A stretch of DNA of 64,000 nt from Ridgeia piscesae. Taxonomy: Eukaryota; Annelida; Polychaeta; Sabellida; Siboglinidae. Positions 39,330 to 51,200 of this stretch are shown in pieces; within the stretch, counting starts at the first letter, position 1, and each line of letters begins with the position of its first letter. Under the pieces are notes generated by a model. That model searched no databases and was not told the origin of the DNA. It saw only the letters and a program-made list of their open reading frames with translations. The translations under genes were made by a program, and so were the position numbers. The DNA lies in the NCBI GenBank assembly GCA_025642075.2, contig JAODUO010000439.1, positions 364,001 to 428,000 of the forward strand, written 5' to 3'.

Positions 39330-42300
39330 GTCATTTTTGTACTCCTTGTGGGTCTGCTATCAACATGACACAAAGCAGAACACTACGAGTGGCAACGTGA
39401 TTGTATAAAAGACGTACACCCTCTTGCCGGCCACCCCTTATGTCTCACCCGTGAGGTGGTGTCGCATGTTTGGCCGATCAGATCTGACGCCACGGAGTCC
39501 GGTTTAAGTCGTCACATGCATGTGACATCCAGCATAATCATATGTAATGTTACAAACTATCCATTGTACTCCTCATTGCTCTAAAGTGAAGATGAGAGCA
39601 GAACACCAGTGACTGGTTGGAAGACGACATCGTGAGAACTTGGAGACGAGCGTTAGACAGAGCAGCGTATCTTGGCTTCATCTGCACAGCTACGTCAAAC
39701 ACATTAAAAATTATCCCGTGAATATGCCACAAACTGTCCAAGCTGGGTCATTTAATTTGATGTAACGATAGGATGCGTCTGGTCCCAGCGGTGCAGTAAA
39801 GCGATACACGTATAGATAATCATACAATTTATATGTTAAAATGTTCATCTATAATATTGCAGTATTCCTGTTACCATGTACTACTTAATTTTCTTTAAAA
39901 CATGGTTTTATTCGGCGCAGTTTTTGCCCACAATCGGGGGCCGCATTACATGCCACTATGGGTAACTTATTAACTCAGTGACGTCATCCAGGTGATGAGT
40001 CGTTCCAGCATACATCTGCAGACAACTCGTGGCGCCGGGTTTACAATTGACACTAACAAGACACGAAGTGGCAGCGACCTTTAGTTTTCCCCTTGTTGCC
40101 GTTGGTCTGTCTCTGTCTCTGTATCTCCCTCCTCCCTCCCTCTCTCTCTCCCTCCCTCCCTCCCTCCCTCCGTCCGTCCGTCCGTCCGTCCGTCCGTCCG
40201 TCCGTCCGTCCGTCCGTCCGTCCGTCCGTCCGTCCGTCCGTCCGTCCGTCCGTCCGTCCGTCCGTCCGTCCGTCCGTCCGTCCGTCCGTCCGTCCGTCCG
40301 TCCGTCCGTCCGTCCGTCCGTCCGTCCGTCCGTCCGTCCGTCCATCACATGCCATCTTTGACACTGAACATAACCTACTGTAGCAACTGCTTACATTACG
40401 GCACACATGAATTGTCAAACTGTCAGTGACATAAACAAGCACAACTCACTACACACACAGCATCATGTCAGCCATTTCTCTGACTAGGAACTTACTAAGT
40501 GCGATGATTTCACAAAACTTCATTTATTACGCGGCTAAAACATTCTACATGAAGATCCAGGCAAGATGTCACATAGTCAAAATATGCCAAGGCATAGGAA
40601 CAAAATATATTGTTATTGTTGGGGAGGGAGGGCTGGGAGGTTTGAAAACTCCCGGAGCTTCAACACCACTGTCTGGCGACAGATTGAATCGTGGAAGTGT
40701 CCACCTCGTGACACGTGACAATGGCCACCTATGTCAAATCTAGTGTGGTCTTATCCCGTATATAAACGAAGTTCCTGTAATTGTATTGAGAAAACAACTG
40801 CAGAAGCATGTTTTATATTAACTTGATCCATATTAAACTGTTCAAGTTAACACTGCAAATCATATGTTAATTATTTACCTATTATATACATAAATATACT
40901 ATATGAAGATTTCACACATAACAATGTTTGATCATTTGCGCTGTGCATAAACATACATGTACTAATGCAAATAACAAAATAACACATTTCATTACTGAGT
41001 GTAATACAATAACAAAAATGCCACTTTCAATGGATGCTCTAAACTATCTCCAAGCACCAAAAACAACAAAACATGAGAACAATTGTATCATCCTGAAAAG
41101 GAGAACATTAAAATGACTCAGAATGTCTTCAGACTGAGCCGAGACATATCAACAAAAACAATATTAATTTGGTTCACGTAATAAAAGAGGGACTACCACC
41201 CCTGGCAAATCGTTATTTTTATGAAATGAAAATCATTCCAAAAAATGATGAAACAGCTTTATACCTGCCAACTTTTGTGAGAGAACATGCAAGACAGTTT
41301 GTTTAAGTTACAGGCAAAATGGAGTCTGGGATAAAACACCATTACACATTCTGTTCTTCCTTGAACCAGCATGTCATTCCAAGCCCCTACTTGAACCAAC
41401 TCATCAAAACTGGCATTCCAGGAATTACACAAATAAATCTGGTAGACCTGGGGGGTTGACAGTGTGGCTAATTTTAAGAAATTATTAACCACGTAGTAAC
41501 AAAACTATCCTGGTGCTTCGGCTACTACACTACCACGGCAATGGCAGTTACTTGTCTACTGCCCTGGTCATTGATGTACATCATCATGATATGTGCGATT
41601 GTCAAAAACATTCTCACAATTTCTTTACATCCAGGTTATTTTTATCGCAGGAATCTAAGTTGAGAATCGTAAATGAGACTCTTCCCCTTGATTCCATGTT
41701 GATGAAATGACCTCACCATGAGGTACTGAATCATGATCCACATTGTAATTATTACTTAGAATAATCTGACCAGATTCATGACTCATGGATTATACAAAGG
41801 CTCATCACAAATCTCCCATAAAACATTACATTTAACATAATAAAAAAACATAATATATTGTTGTAGCACAAAATTCATTTTGATAAAGGATAATGGGGCC
41901 TATTTTTCAGGCAAAATATATTCTTAAATGATCATTAGTAATATAATATTTCATATATGAATATCACTAAATGATCCTGTGAATAATGGCTGCAGGAAAT
42001 AGGCAACAGAGACAGATTAACACGTCCACTTTAGACCCGTACTGATGTTCTTAAATGCCTTAATGGGTTCAGACGAAATTCTGTGAGGTTTTGTCCATTT
42101 TAACAGGCCCCTTCTATACATCATATAGCCAGCATTTTGTCATAAAGTTAAGTTATATAATAGCCGACAGTCATATACCCAACAATGTATTATGTGGGAA
42201 CACGTCCCCGGCACATGAAGTATTGGCTGTCATATGTACACTAAAGACACTTGCAAGAATGACACGACAAAGGCAGGAATCAATATAAACACCAGAGGCA

Positions 42301-42753
42301 GCTGATCGTGGTCATTGGCACTGGGGGTCAATCATGAATACTGGCATGTGGACAGGACTGACGAAAGAAGATATCACCTGGTATAGAAGTGGGGCTATCA
42401 AAAGCAGACATGCCAGTGTTGCATTCTCTTCTCAATCCTGCCTGTGTACGCTGCATATACAGACGAGATGTCCGTGCCTGATGTGTTAGTCACTTGTGGC
42501 AACGTACATCAGGATAATGACAGTCACAGTACAAACCAGTGTTTAACAAGACAGAAGGATGCCAAGGAATTGGTTTGTTCTGTAGACATTTTTCACTGAA
42601 GTGATCTGACCAAGCACCTTTGAGAGCACCACTGAACACTCTGCATCTCTGTGTGTACAACTTCCTTTCTGAAAATATAACTATGCATTTCTTACAATAG
42701 AGCAATGCAGACATAATTTTTACAGCATAACTATGCAAACAGCGTACCTGATA
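39330..42753. other. Intergenic region between convergent genes; tetranucleotide array inside
   Basis: Apart from the pyrimidine tract and GTCC array at 40112-40343, no gene, motif or repeat family was recognised. Several 60-90 codon frames (for example 40465-40743) lack supporting features. Confidence 0.45.
40112..40343. repeat. TCTC/CTCC tract followed by a GTCC tetranucleotide array
   Basis: About 43 copies of GTCC (C-GTC-CGTC) run from about 40171 to 40343, preceded by CTCC units. DGRT and VRPS repeat ORFs on the two strands are artefacts. Confidence 0.97.
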
Positions 42754-43001
42754 GCATAATTGTGCAAACATTTCGGTCTACAGCATCACCCTGGTAGCTA
42801 GGGAAAAATACCCGATGTTCTTTCCAAATGTTTGATTATGAGAAAAACGCTAATTTCTGACAACATATTCAGCCAGTGCATAATTGTGCAAACATTTCGG
42901 TCTACAGCATCACCCTGGTAGCTAGGGAAAAATACCCGATGTTCTTTCCAAATGTTTGATTATGAGAAAAAAGCTAATTTCTGACAACATATTCAGCCAG
43001 T
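42754..43001. repeat. 124-bp tandem duplication just downstream of the NPC1 stop
   Basis: 42754-42877 and 42878-43001 are identical except at about one position (AAAAACGC versus AAAAAAGC). The right copy ends 24 bases before the NPC1 stop codon, so the pair lies in the expected 3' untranslated region. A shorter related phrase (GCATAACTATGCAAAC) occurs just to the left at 42725. Confidence 0.95.
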
Positions 43002-43024
43002 GATTTGACTGTTAGCGCGTGCTA

Positions 43025-46000
43025 TTAATGCATGGGGAGGGACGGGTCCTCCATCATGCCCCTGATGATGGGTTCTGTGTCCTCCTCTGTCGTGTCATAA
43101 GGGGGGACCAGTCCCTCCCGCATCTGCTGGCTGTACACTCGGGCCTTGTTCACCGGGGGCCCTGAAACAATACAGGGTTTGTTGTCATTAAAGACATTAT
43201 CAAAAATAATTGCTGTCATCTATAAGTGAACAATCTGAAAAAACACACAGACTGTAGTCAAAGAAACTGACATAATGAGAGCAAGCGAGAGAGACTGCGA
43301 GAGAGAGATAGAGAGTAAAAGTGAATGAGAGAGGAAGAGATATGGAAAGAGAGCGAAAGACAGAGAGAAAGAGAGAAGAGAGAGAGAGAGAGTGAGTGAG
43401 TGAGTGAGTGAGTGAGTGAGTGAGTGAGTGAGTGAGTGAGTGAGTGAGTGAGTGAGTAGGTGGATGTCTAAGTAAGTGTGTGAGTGAGTTGCTGGGTGAG
43501 TGAGCAAACAAGCAAGTGAGAGAAGACAATGTGAGTGAGTAAGTGAATGAGTGAGTAGGTGGATGTCTAAGTAAGTGTGTGAGTTGCTGGGTGAGTGAGC
43601 AAACAAGCAAGTGAGAGAAGACAATGTGAGTGAGTGAGTGAGTGAGTGAGTGAGTGAGTGAGTGAGTGAGAGAGTGGATGAGATGAGATGAGATGAGGTA
43701 CTCACCGAAGTAGCTGAGCAGCACAGGAAGGAAGATGAGGCCGTGACAGGCGCCAAAAATGACGATGCCGAGGTACATGCGGAAGTAGAACACTTGGAAG
43801 AGCTGTGACTTGGAGAACGCCAGCACCAGGATTCCTCCAAGCTTTGTCAGTGTGATGCCACTGAGAACCTGCAGATGAGCATGGTGAGGTCAAAGGTTAA
43901 TGCAACTGATATTGATAAACAATTCATCAGTTATTTTGAGATTGAGTGAAACTATTTACCTGTTGTAACAAACTTGTCATATATTTGTTCAAAATTGTGT
44001 ATTCCTTCATTAAATAATTAGAGGTTTGTTGCGTTAATTGAGATTTTTATTGGGGTGATGTGGATGATTAGGGTACAAAGTGGTCACTCATGATAGTGAC
44101 ATTAACATGCAGTTGTTTTTACTTTAAAAAGGGACATTCGATTCTACTTTCAATGCTTCCATCAGACTGAGTGGACCAGTGTGTTTTACGTGCAGTCAAC
44201 GATATTGACTGGTCGCAGTTGAGGACAGTTAGTTTAAATGAAATCACATGAAACTAAGTCTACATTTTGTCCAAAAATTCATTATTCACTAAATCATTGA
44301 TGGTTCCTTGCCCTAAAGAAGATTCGTCCTGGAGCTGGCCTATTCACTCTTGTTTATGGTGTATCTGAGCTAAGGGTCTTGCATATTCATTCTATTAAGT
44401 GTACAGTACGCTTAAGAACAAACCTTATTTAAACACTTCTTTGACATCGATAAAATGGTGGCACCACCTAAGTAGCACTGGTGTAGTTTTGTTGTTTCCA
44501 CCAGTGTCATCCACCAGGTGGAGACACCACATTTGCTGTTCTGTTTTTCTTCAATCAGACATGTGTATTATGTGGTCACAGGGGGTCAGAGGACGTGTGT
44601 ATTATGTGGTCACAGGGGGTCAGAGGACATGTGTATTATGTAGTCAAGGGGGGTCAGAGGATGTGTGTATTATGTGGTCATTGGGGGTCAGAGGACATGT
44701 GTATTACGTGGTCACAGGGCATCAGAGGACATGTGTATTATGTGGTCACAGGGGGTCAGAGAACATGTGTATTATATGGTCACAGGGGGTCAGAGAACAT
44801 GTGTATTATGTGGTCACAGGGGATCAGAGGAAATCTGTATTATGTGGTCACAGGGGGTGAAAGAACATGTGTATTATGTGGTCACAGGGGATCAGAGGAC
44901 ATGTGTATTATGTGGTCACAGGGGGTCAGAGGACATGTGTATTATGTGGTCACAGGGGGTCAGAGAACATGTGTATTATGTGGTCACAGGGGGTCAGAGA
45001 ACATGTGTATTATGTGGTCACAGGGGATCAGAGGACATGTGTATTATGTGGTCACAGGGGGTCAGAGAACATGTGTATTATGTGGTCACAGGGGATCAGA
45101 GGACATGTGTATTATGTGGTCACAGTGGGTCAGAGGAAATGTGTATTATGTGGTCACAGGGGATCAGAGGACATGTGTATTATGTGGTCACAGGGGGTCA
45201 GAGAACATGTGTATTATGTGGTCACAGGGGGTCAGAGGACATGTGTATTATGTGGTCACAGGGGGTCAGAGAACATGTGTATTATGTGGTCACAGGGGAT
45301 CAGAGGAAATGTGTATTATGTGGTCACATGGGGTCAGAGAACATGTGTATTATGTGGTCAAGGGGGGTCAGAGAACATGTGTATTATGTGGTCACAGGGG
45401 GTCAGAGAACATGTGTATTATGTGGTCACAGGGGGTCAGAGAACATGTGTATTATGTGGTCACAGGGGGTCAGAGGACATGTGTATTATGTGGTCACAGG
45501 GGGTCAGAGGACATGTGTATTATGTGGTCACAGGGGATCAGAGGACATGTGTATTATGTGGTCACAGGGGGTCAGAGAACATGTGTATTATGTGGTCACA
45601 GGGGATCAGAGGACATGTGTATTATGTGGTCACAGGGGATCAGAGAACATGTGTATTATGTGGTCACAGGGGGTCAGAGGACATGTGTATTATGTGGTCA
45701 CAGGGGATCAGAGGACATGTGTATTATGTGGTCACAGGGGGTCAGAGAACATGTGTATTATGTGGTCACAGGGGATCAGAGGACATGTGTATTATGTGGT
45801 CACAGGGGGTCAGAGAACATGTGTATTATGTGGTCACAGGGGGTCAGAGAACATGTGTATTATGTGGTCACAGGGGGTCAGAGGACATGTGTATTATGTG
45901 GTCACAGGGGATCAGAGGACATGTGTATTATGTGGTCACAGGGTGTCAGAGAACATGTGTATTAGGTGGTCACAAGGGGTCAGAGAACATGTGTATTATG

Positions 46001-48278
46001 TGGTCACAGGGCATCAGAGGAAGTGTGTATTATGTGGTCACAGGGGGTCAGAGGTTGCGGACGCAGGTGAAACTGTCTGATGTTGTCACTGGTTCACTGG
46101 TTGCAGTAAATAATTACAATAAGTGATAGATCTGATATAATACTTTTTGGTCGCGGCAAACATAGATCAGTGTCAGACAAAGGGGTGTATGTTAAATTGT
46201 TAATTAGTGTATGCTTAATAGAACGAATATGGTAAGTCTATTATTATGAGAATATAGTAAAGATAATAACAGCAAGACAAAATATTATCAAAATATTATG
46301 AAAATAACCACCAATACTTACTGAGCTTCCCATTGTGGTGAGAGCGTGCTTTGCTCGGTCAACTCTGTCACCTGCTGTCGACACGGCAAACGATCGCGCA
46401 ATATGTGAACAGAACTCAACCGATATTCCCATGGCCTGAAAAGCAAACAAGTGATTGTTTAACTAGACTTGAAATTTAAATCGATCTTTTACTTTTTCAG
46501 TTTGAAATAAAACAAATCATGTTGCTTGCCACCAAGTTGCACCTAATTAACCCAAAATATTATTCACAATTTAAAATGTTCAAATTGTTAATAAAACATC
46601 CCAATTATAGTAGATGGCTACTACTAACACACATTGTGATAGGGAAATTATAAAAAAAGATATAACCATCCCTTCTGACTGAGAATTTGTTACTTTCAAT
46701 TTTAAAGTTAAATGTCTTGTTGGCATTGACAAAATTAGCAGCCTTTTATTTTGTTCTCTATGAAAAAATTTACAGTCTGATATAATATTATAATCTACAT
46801 TGTTCCTCCAATAACACTACTTTGTGTTATTTAGTATATCTAGCTTTTTTAAACAAGAAAAACAAATGTGGGGTCAGAGGACATGTGTATTATGTGGTCA
46901 CAGGGGGTCAGAGGACATGTGTATTATGTGGTCACAGGGGGTCAGAGGACATGTGTATTATGTGGTCACAGGGGGTCAGAGGTTGTAGATGCAGGTGAAA
47001 CTGTCTGATGTTGTCACTGGTTCACTGGTTGCAGGGAAATAATTACAATAAGTGATAGATCTGATATAATACTTTTTGGTCGCGGCAAACATAGATCAAT
47101 GTGAGACAAAGGGGTGTATGTTAATTAATGTATGTTTAATAGAACGAATATGGTAAGTCTATTATTATGAGAATATAATAAAGATTGTAACAGCAAGAAA
47201 AAAATGTTTTTTATGAAATCATCAGGCAGATGATTTCATAAAAAACAATTTTTTAACACACCTTCATAAATAAGCCCGTATATCACAGTAGACACTAGAT
47301 AGCTCCGATTTATTGCTTTAGTGATTAGATAATGAAACATTTAATTGAGACAGTTTTAAAGATGCCAGCGAAGCGCCCATGGATGTGTTGATATTACAGG
47401 TTTAAAGAAGCAAAATGGGAGTGAGCCATAATGGCTCACGTATTAATATTTGAAAATGTGGATAATGGAAATTGCATAACTATGATGATATTAAATAAAT
47501 GTTTGTAAACAAGGTTATTATATACCTTTGCATATACCATGTAATTTGATAACACCATTAATACTTAGTTAATCTGCTACTTTTCTCTAATATATATAGG
47601 TCCCTTAGATTATCCATTTCCAAATAACTTTTTGTTCCTAAAATTAAGCTGAATATTGGCAAACGTGCTTTCTCTGTGACTGTGCCAACAATTTGGAATC
47701 TACTCCCTATTACGATTAAATCTTCTGAAACTATAAATACCTTTTGTAAAAACCTGAAAACATATTTGTTTGAAATTTCTTTTCCACCATCAATTATCGG
47801 CGGTTCCATGCTCCAATGACAACTTTTGCCTGTCCCCGTGTATGACTAGCCAAATGATTTTGTTTGTTGCGCCTCTGAACTTGAAATTTTCAGGGATAAA
47901 GGCGCTATAGAAGTTTTACAATTGTTATTATTATTATTACATAACCTACCCGTAATTTCAATCTGGCAAGGGAGGTGAAGGGGGCTTTACAATTGCTACA
48001 TTCTGTTACAATTGTTAAGTGTCGACAATTGTAGACAAGCACTTACCATGACGAGATTGACGAGAGAGACTGCATTGAGGGTGATACCCCACAGGAACAT
48101 CAGAGCGAACATGCTGATAACAATCATTGCTATGGTAACGCTGACAATGGCCGACGTCCAGAGGTCGCATCCAAGCAGGATGAAGGTGACAAGAAAGATG
48201 GCGGCACCGCTGACTCCGAGGATGAAACTTGTGTCGTACCAAATGGTGAGATACTGCTCGTAGAACACGTAGAAGATG
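43025..48278 (-). CDS. NPC1: NPC1 exons 17-20 in window: C-terminal helices and tail
   Basis: Exon 48278-48047 has [20 protein letters not shown] and [16 protein letters not shown]. Exon 46435-46322 has [20 protein letters not shown]. Exon 43868-43706 has [20 protein letters not shown] and [13 protein letters not shown]. The last exon, 43161-43025, encodes [11 protein letters not shown] and an acidic tail ending LPMH before TAA. Mammalian NPC1 ends in an LLNF lysosomal dileucine signal; that motif is absent here. The nearest candidate is the acidic EDTEPII, which has isoleucines rather than leucine. Confidence 0.94.
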
Positions 48279-51200
48279 CTGGAAAATGCACGGGAAAATA
48301 CAGATGACAACGCGGTTTTCATTTCATAATCCGTTGTTACAATACCAGTTATTCACATATTTTTTAATAATCAATTTGTTATAATAAATAAGATTTTTTA
48401 AATAATCAAAATTGGCACATTCAAAATTTCAAGGAGTGGAATGATCTAGCTAAGGAATATTTTTGTAAAGAAAGTGAAGTGTGGCTTAATGCTTCCTAAC
48501 AATATTGAGTTGTTGGTATAATAAATATGTCTGCACAAGGATGAAAGGTAATGTAAAGACTAGATATAACATTATATAAGAATATTTAGTTTCACACAAA
48601 AATATATGACCAAATGTATAAACAAAGGAACAAATGAATGAACAAACAAATGAACAATCAATCAAACATTTCATTGTACAAAAACACAATATCAGCTTAA
48701 GGGAAAGATTAGCAATAATCTGGATGATATGTACAAGTCACCAGAAGGGAAAGGAACAGAGTACTGACAACAGCAGAGGCAAAGAGACACCTGCAAAAGA
48801 CCACCACGGGAATGGGACTTACCTGTAGGGAAACACCTGTTCTGTCGTCTTGTTCCAGTTCGACCTGTCCATTGTCTCTGATGAGTCATTCTGCTGCCAA
48901 AAGGCTATTGTCTTCGTGATGTTGTCAGCGAGAAGTCTTGCCTCTCTCAAGGCACCGATGAAGTCACTCGAGTTCTTCAGCACGGTGTGGTACGTCATGA
49001 AATAGGTGGCTGCAGATTAACGGTTTGTTTTCAGTCAAACAAATGGCAGAGTGAAAGTGACAACAGTAGGACCATATGATTTATCACAATTAATTACACA
49101 AACAGGTAAAATTACGGATATAAGTAAAATTACTAATGTAGTTGTAAGCATTGCTAAAATAGTGAGTCTTCTGTCTCATCTTAAAATCCCGCCATACTGA
49201 CTACTGTGTACATCTTTGAGTAGGCAGTTCCCTAACTTAGGTGCTGTTATATAAAAGCATAATTTTACAGAACGCTATGCGTCATCCTTGGTAAGTATGA
49301 GACCACAATCCGTAATGGACATTGTTAGCAGCTCACATTTCAGATAAATACTTTGGTTCATTATACACTGTATTTTGAATTAAAATTAAATTTATATCTA
49401 TAAGCATATATTGTACTTAATATGGAATTCAACAGGTAACAACTGCAGAAATTTATGCTATATACCATATAGACACATGCAAGAAGGTCTATGCATTTTC
49501 TTCATTTCACCATCAAATGTACATGATTATATGTGTTGCCATTATTATTGTCCCTGTATCTCCAAATTAACTACGCAGTTTTGTGTCTGAAGAACTTATG
49601 TTTGTATGCCCAAATATATGCAGCAAATATCCAAATGGTGGCCGACTGATTTCAAACGGAATATAGTCCAAACCTTAGCATTTGCTCAAATCATTAGGCA
49701 TGTGAAATAAATAAAAATTATATCTCAGCAATTTATATTTTGCTGTATTCAACAATGGTGAGAATAGCCAATGTGGCACCCAGTGTCGTCTGATAATGTA
49801 TTAATCCTCCAGGTAAGACAAAGTAGTTCACCTCCAACTCGGGTCTTGTTGTCGAGAAGTTCAACAGCCGAGCCATAAGCCGCATGACCACTGAAACACA
49901 ATCATGTCAAGTTGACAGGAGACTGACCAGAAGTTATGGAACTAGACATTACAGCCCGTGTCTCGTAAGAAATAACTATACCATAAGTCATTAATTGCAA
50001 GAAATAACCTGAACACATTATACTGTATTTTAAAAGTTGTTATGTTATATGGATGTTAGTTAAACTGTTACGTATTAAAATACTAATTATGGTCAAAATA
50101 ATTAATCTAGCACCGCACGCAACTTTATCCAATTTAATTTACTGTTTCAACTAAGAGAATCAGGGTTATAAATAACATTGTAAAGGATTGCGTTTAAATC
50201 ACACATCACACACCACACTACATGATATAGACCACAGTCAGCAGTGTTACTCTGTTGACTGTTTAAGAAAAAGATAAATCTGAGACAATTAACGACAATA
50301 ACAAATAACATTATATCTTGAGAGGTAATTTCTTTTTATTTAACATGAACCAAGAAACCAGATCTTTACATTCAAATAACATTATATCACTTGTATATAT
50401 ATAAGTAGTATTGCCATATTCTTAAACCTAAAACTAGATTATTTCCCACAGCTTATGAACCAGCCAAGTAACTCCCCAGTAGCCTAATAACCCTACCCTT
50501 TTGTGCAGGTCAGCCCGGGGTTGTCTTGAAGGAACCAGGGTAAATACTTCATGAAGTCATCAGCGATTGGTCGACCTTTGACCTCATGCACTGGGCATGG
50601 CTCACAGATTGTTCTGTTGACATCTCTCACTGTTGACAAAAACCGCCAAACGTAACTGAATAAAAAGCAGAATAACAACAACAATTTCTGGGGTGACATC
50701 TGCAGAATAAAAATGATAGATCATCATTACAACAAATGACATTCACTCGATGTACTTATATAGAAAAAACAAAAACAGGTTTTCAATGTAATCAATTATT
50801 AGGAAGCAACTTAAACAAGTTACATAATTTAAAGTTGTTTTTTTTCCCCAAAAAGGCAGTTTTGAGAAATAATGTTCTACAGGTACCAGGGGTAGACATA
50901 TTCTCATGCTCACTGTGACTTTATATATAGCTTTTTAATTAAAAGATCAATAATTAAAGCATCTGCAATAAAAATAAGCCTATTGCATAAAATACTGAGT
51001 GTTAAAAAAATTCAATTTTTAAATAAAACAAATTCTGTCAAAGATAAAATAACATGATTTGTTTGTAAAAAGGAATGGCATAAAATAGTTCATAAAATCT
51101 TTGAGCAGCTGTTAGAATCACAAAACCAACCAGTTCGACAAATCTGCTTCATGTGACATAATGTGTGCAATTTTGTCACATGTCAACAACCAACCTGTTG

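Noticed and set aside
39956..40442. DGRT and VRPS repeat ORFs
   Set aside because: Products of the GTCC tetranucleotide array.
43200..43840. 206-208 codon minus-strand ORFs with THSLTHSLT repeats
   Set aside because: Read-through of the real NPC1 exon into the GAGT array; the exon ends at the donor at 43700-43705.
44595..46126. Three ORFs of 419-471 codons with 34-residue repeats
   Set aside because: They arise from a stop-free 34-bp minisatellite inside an NPC1 intron on the opposite strand; all frames give the same repeat.
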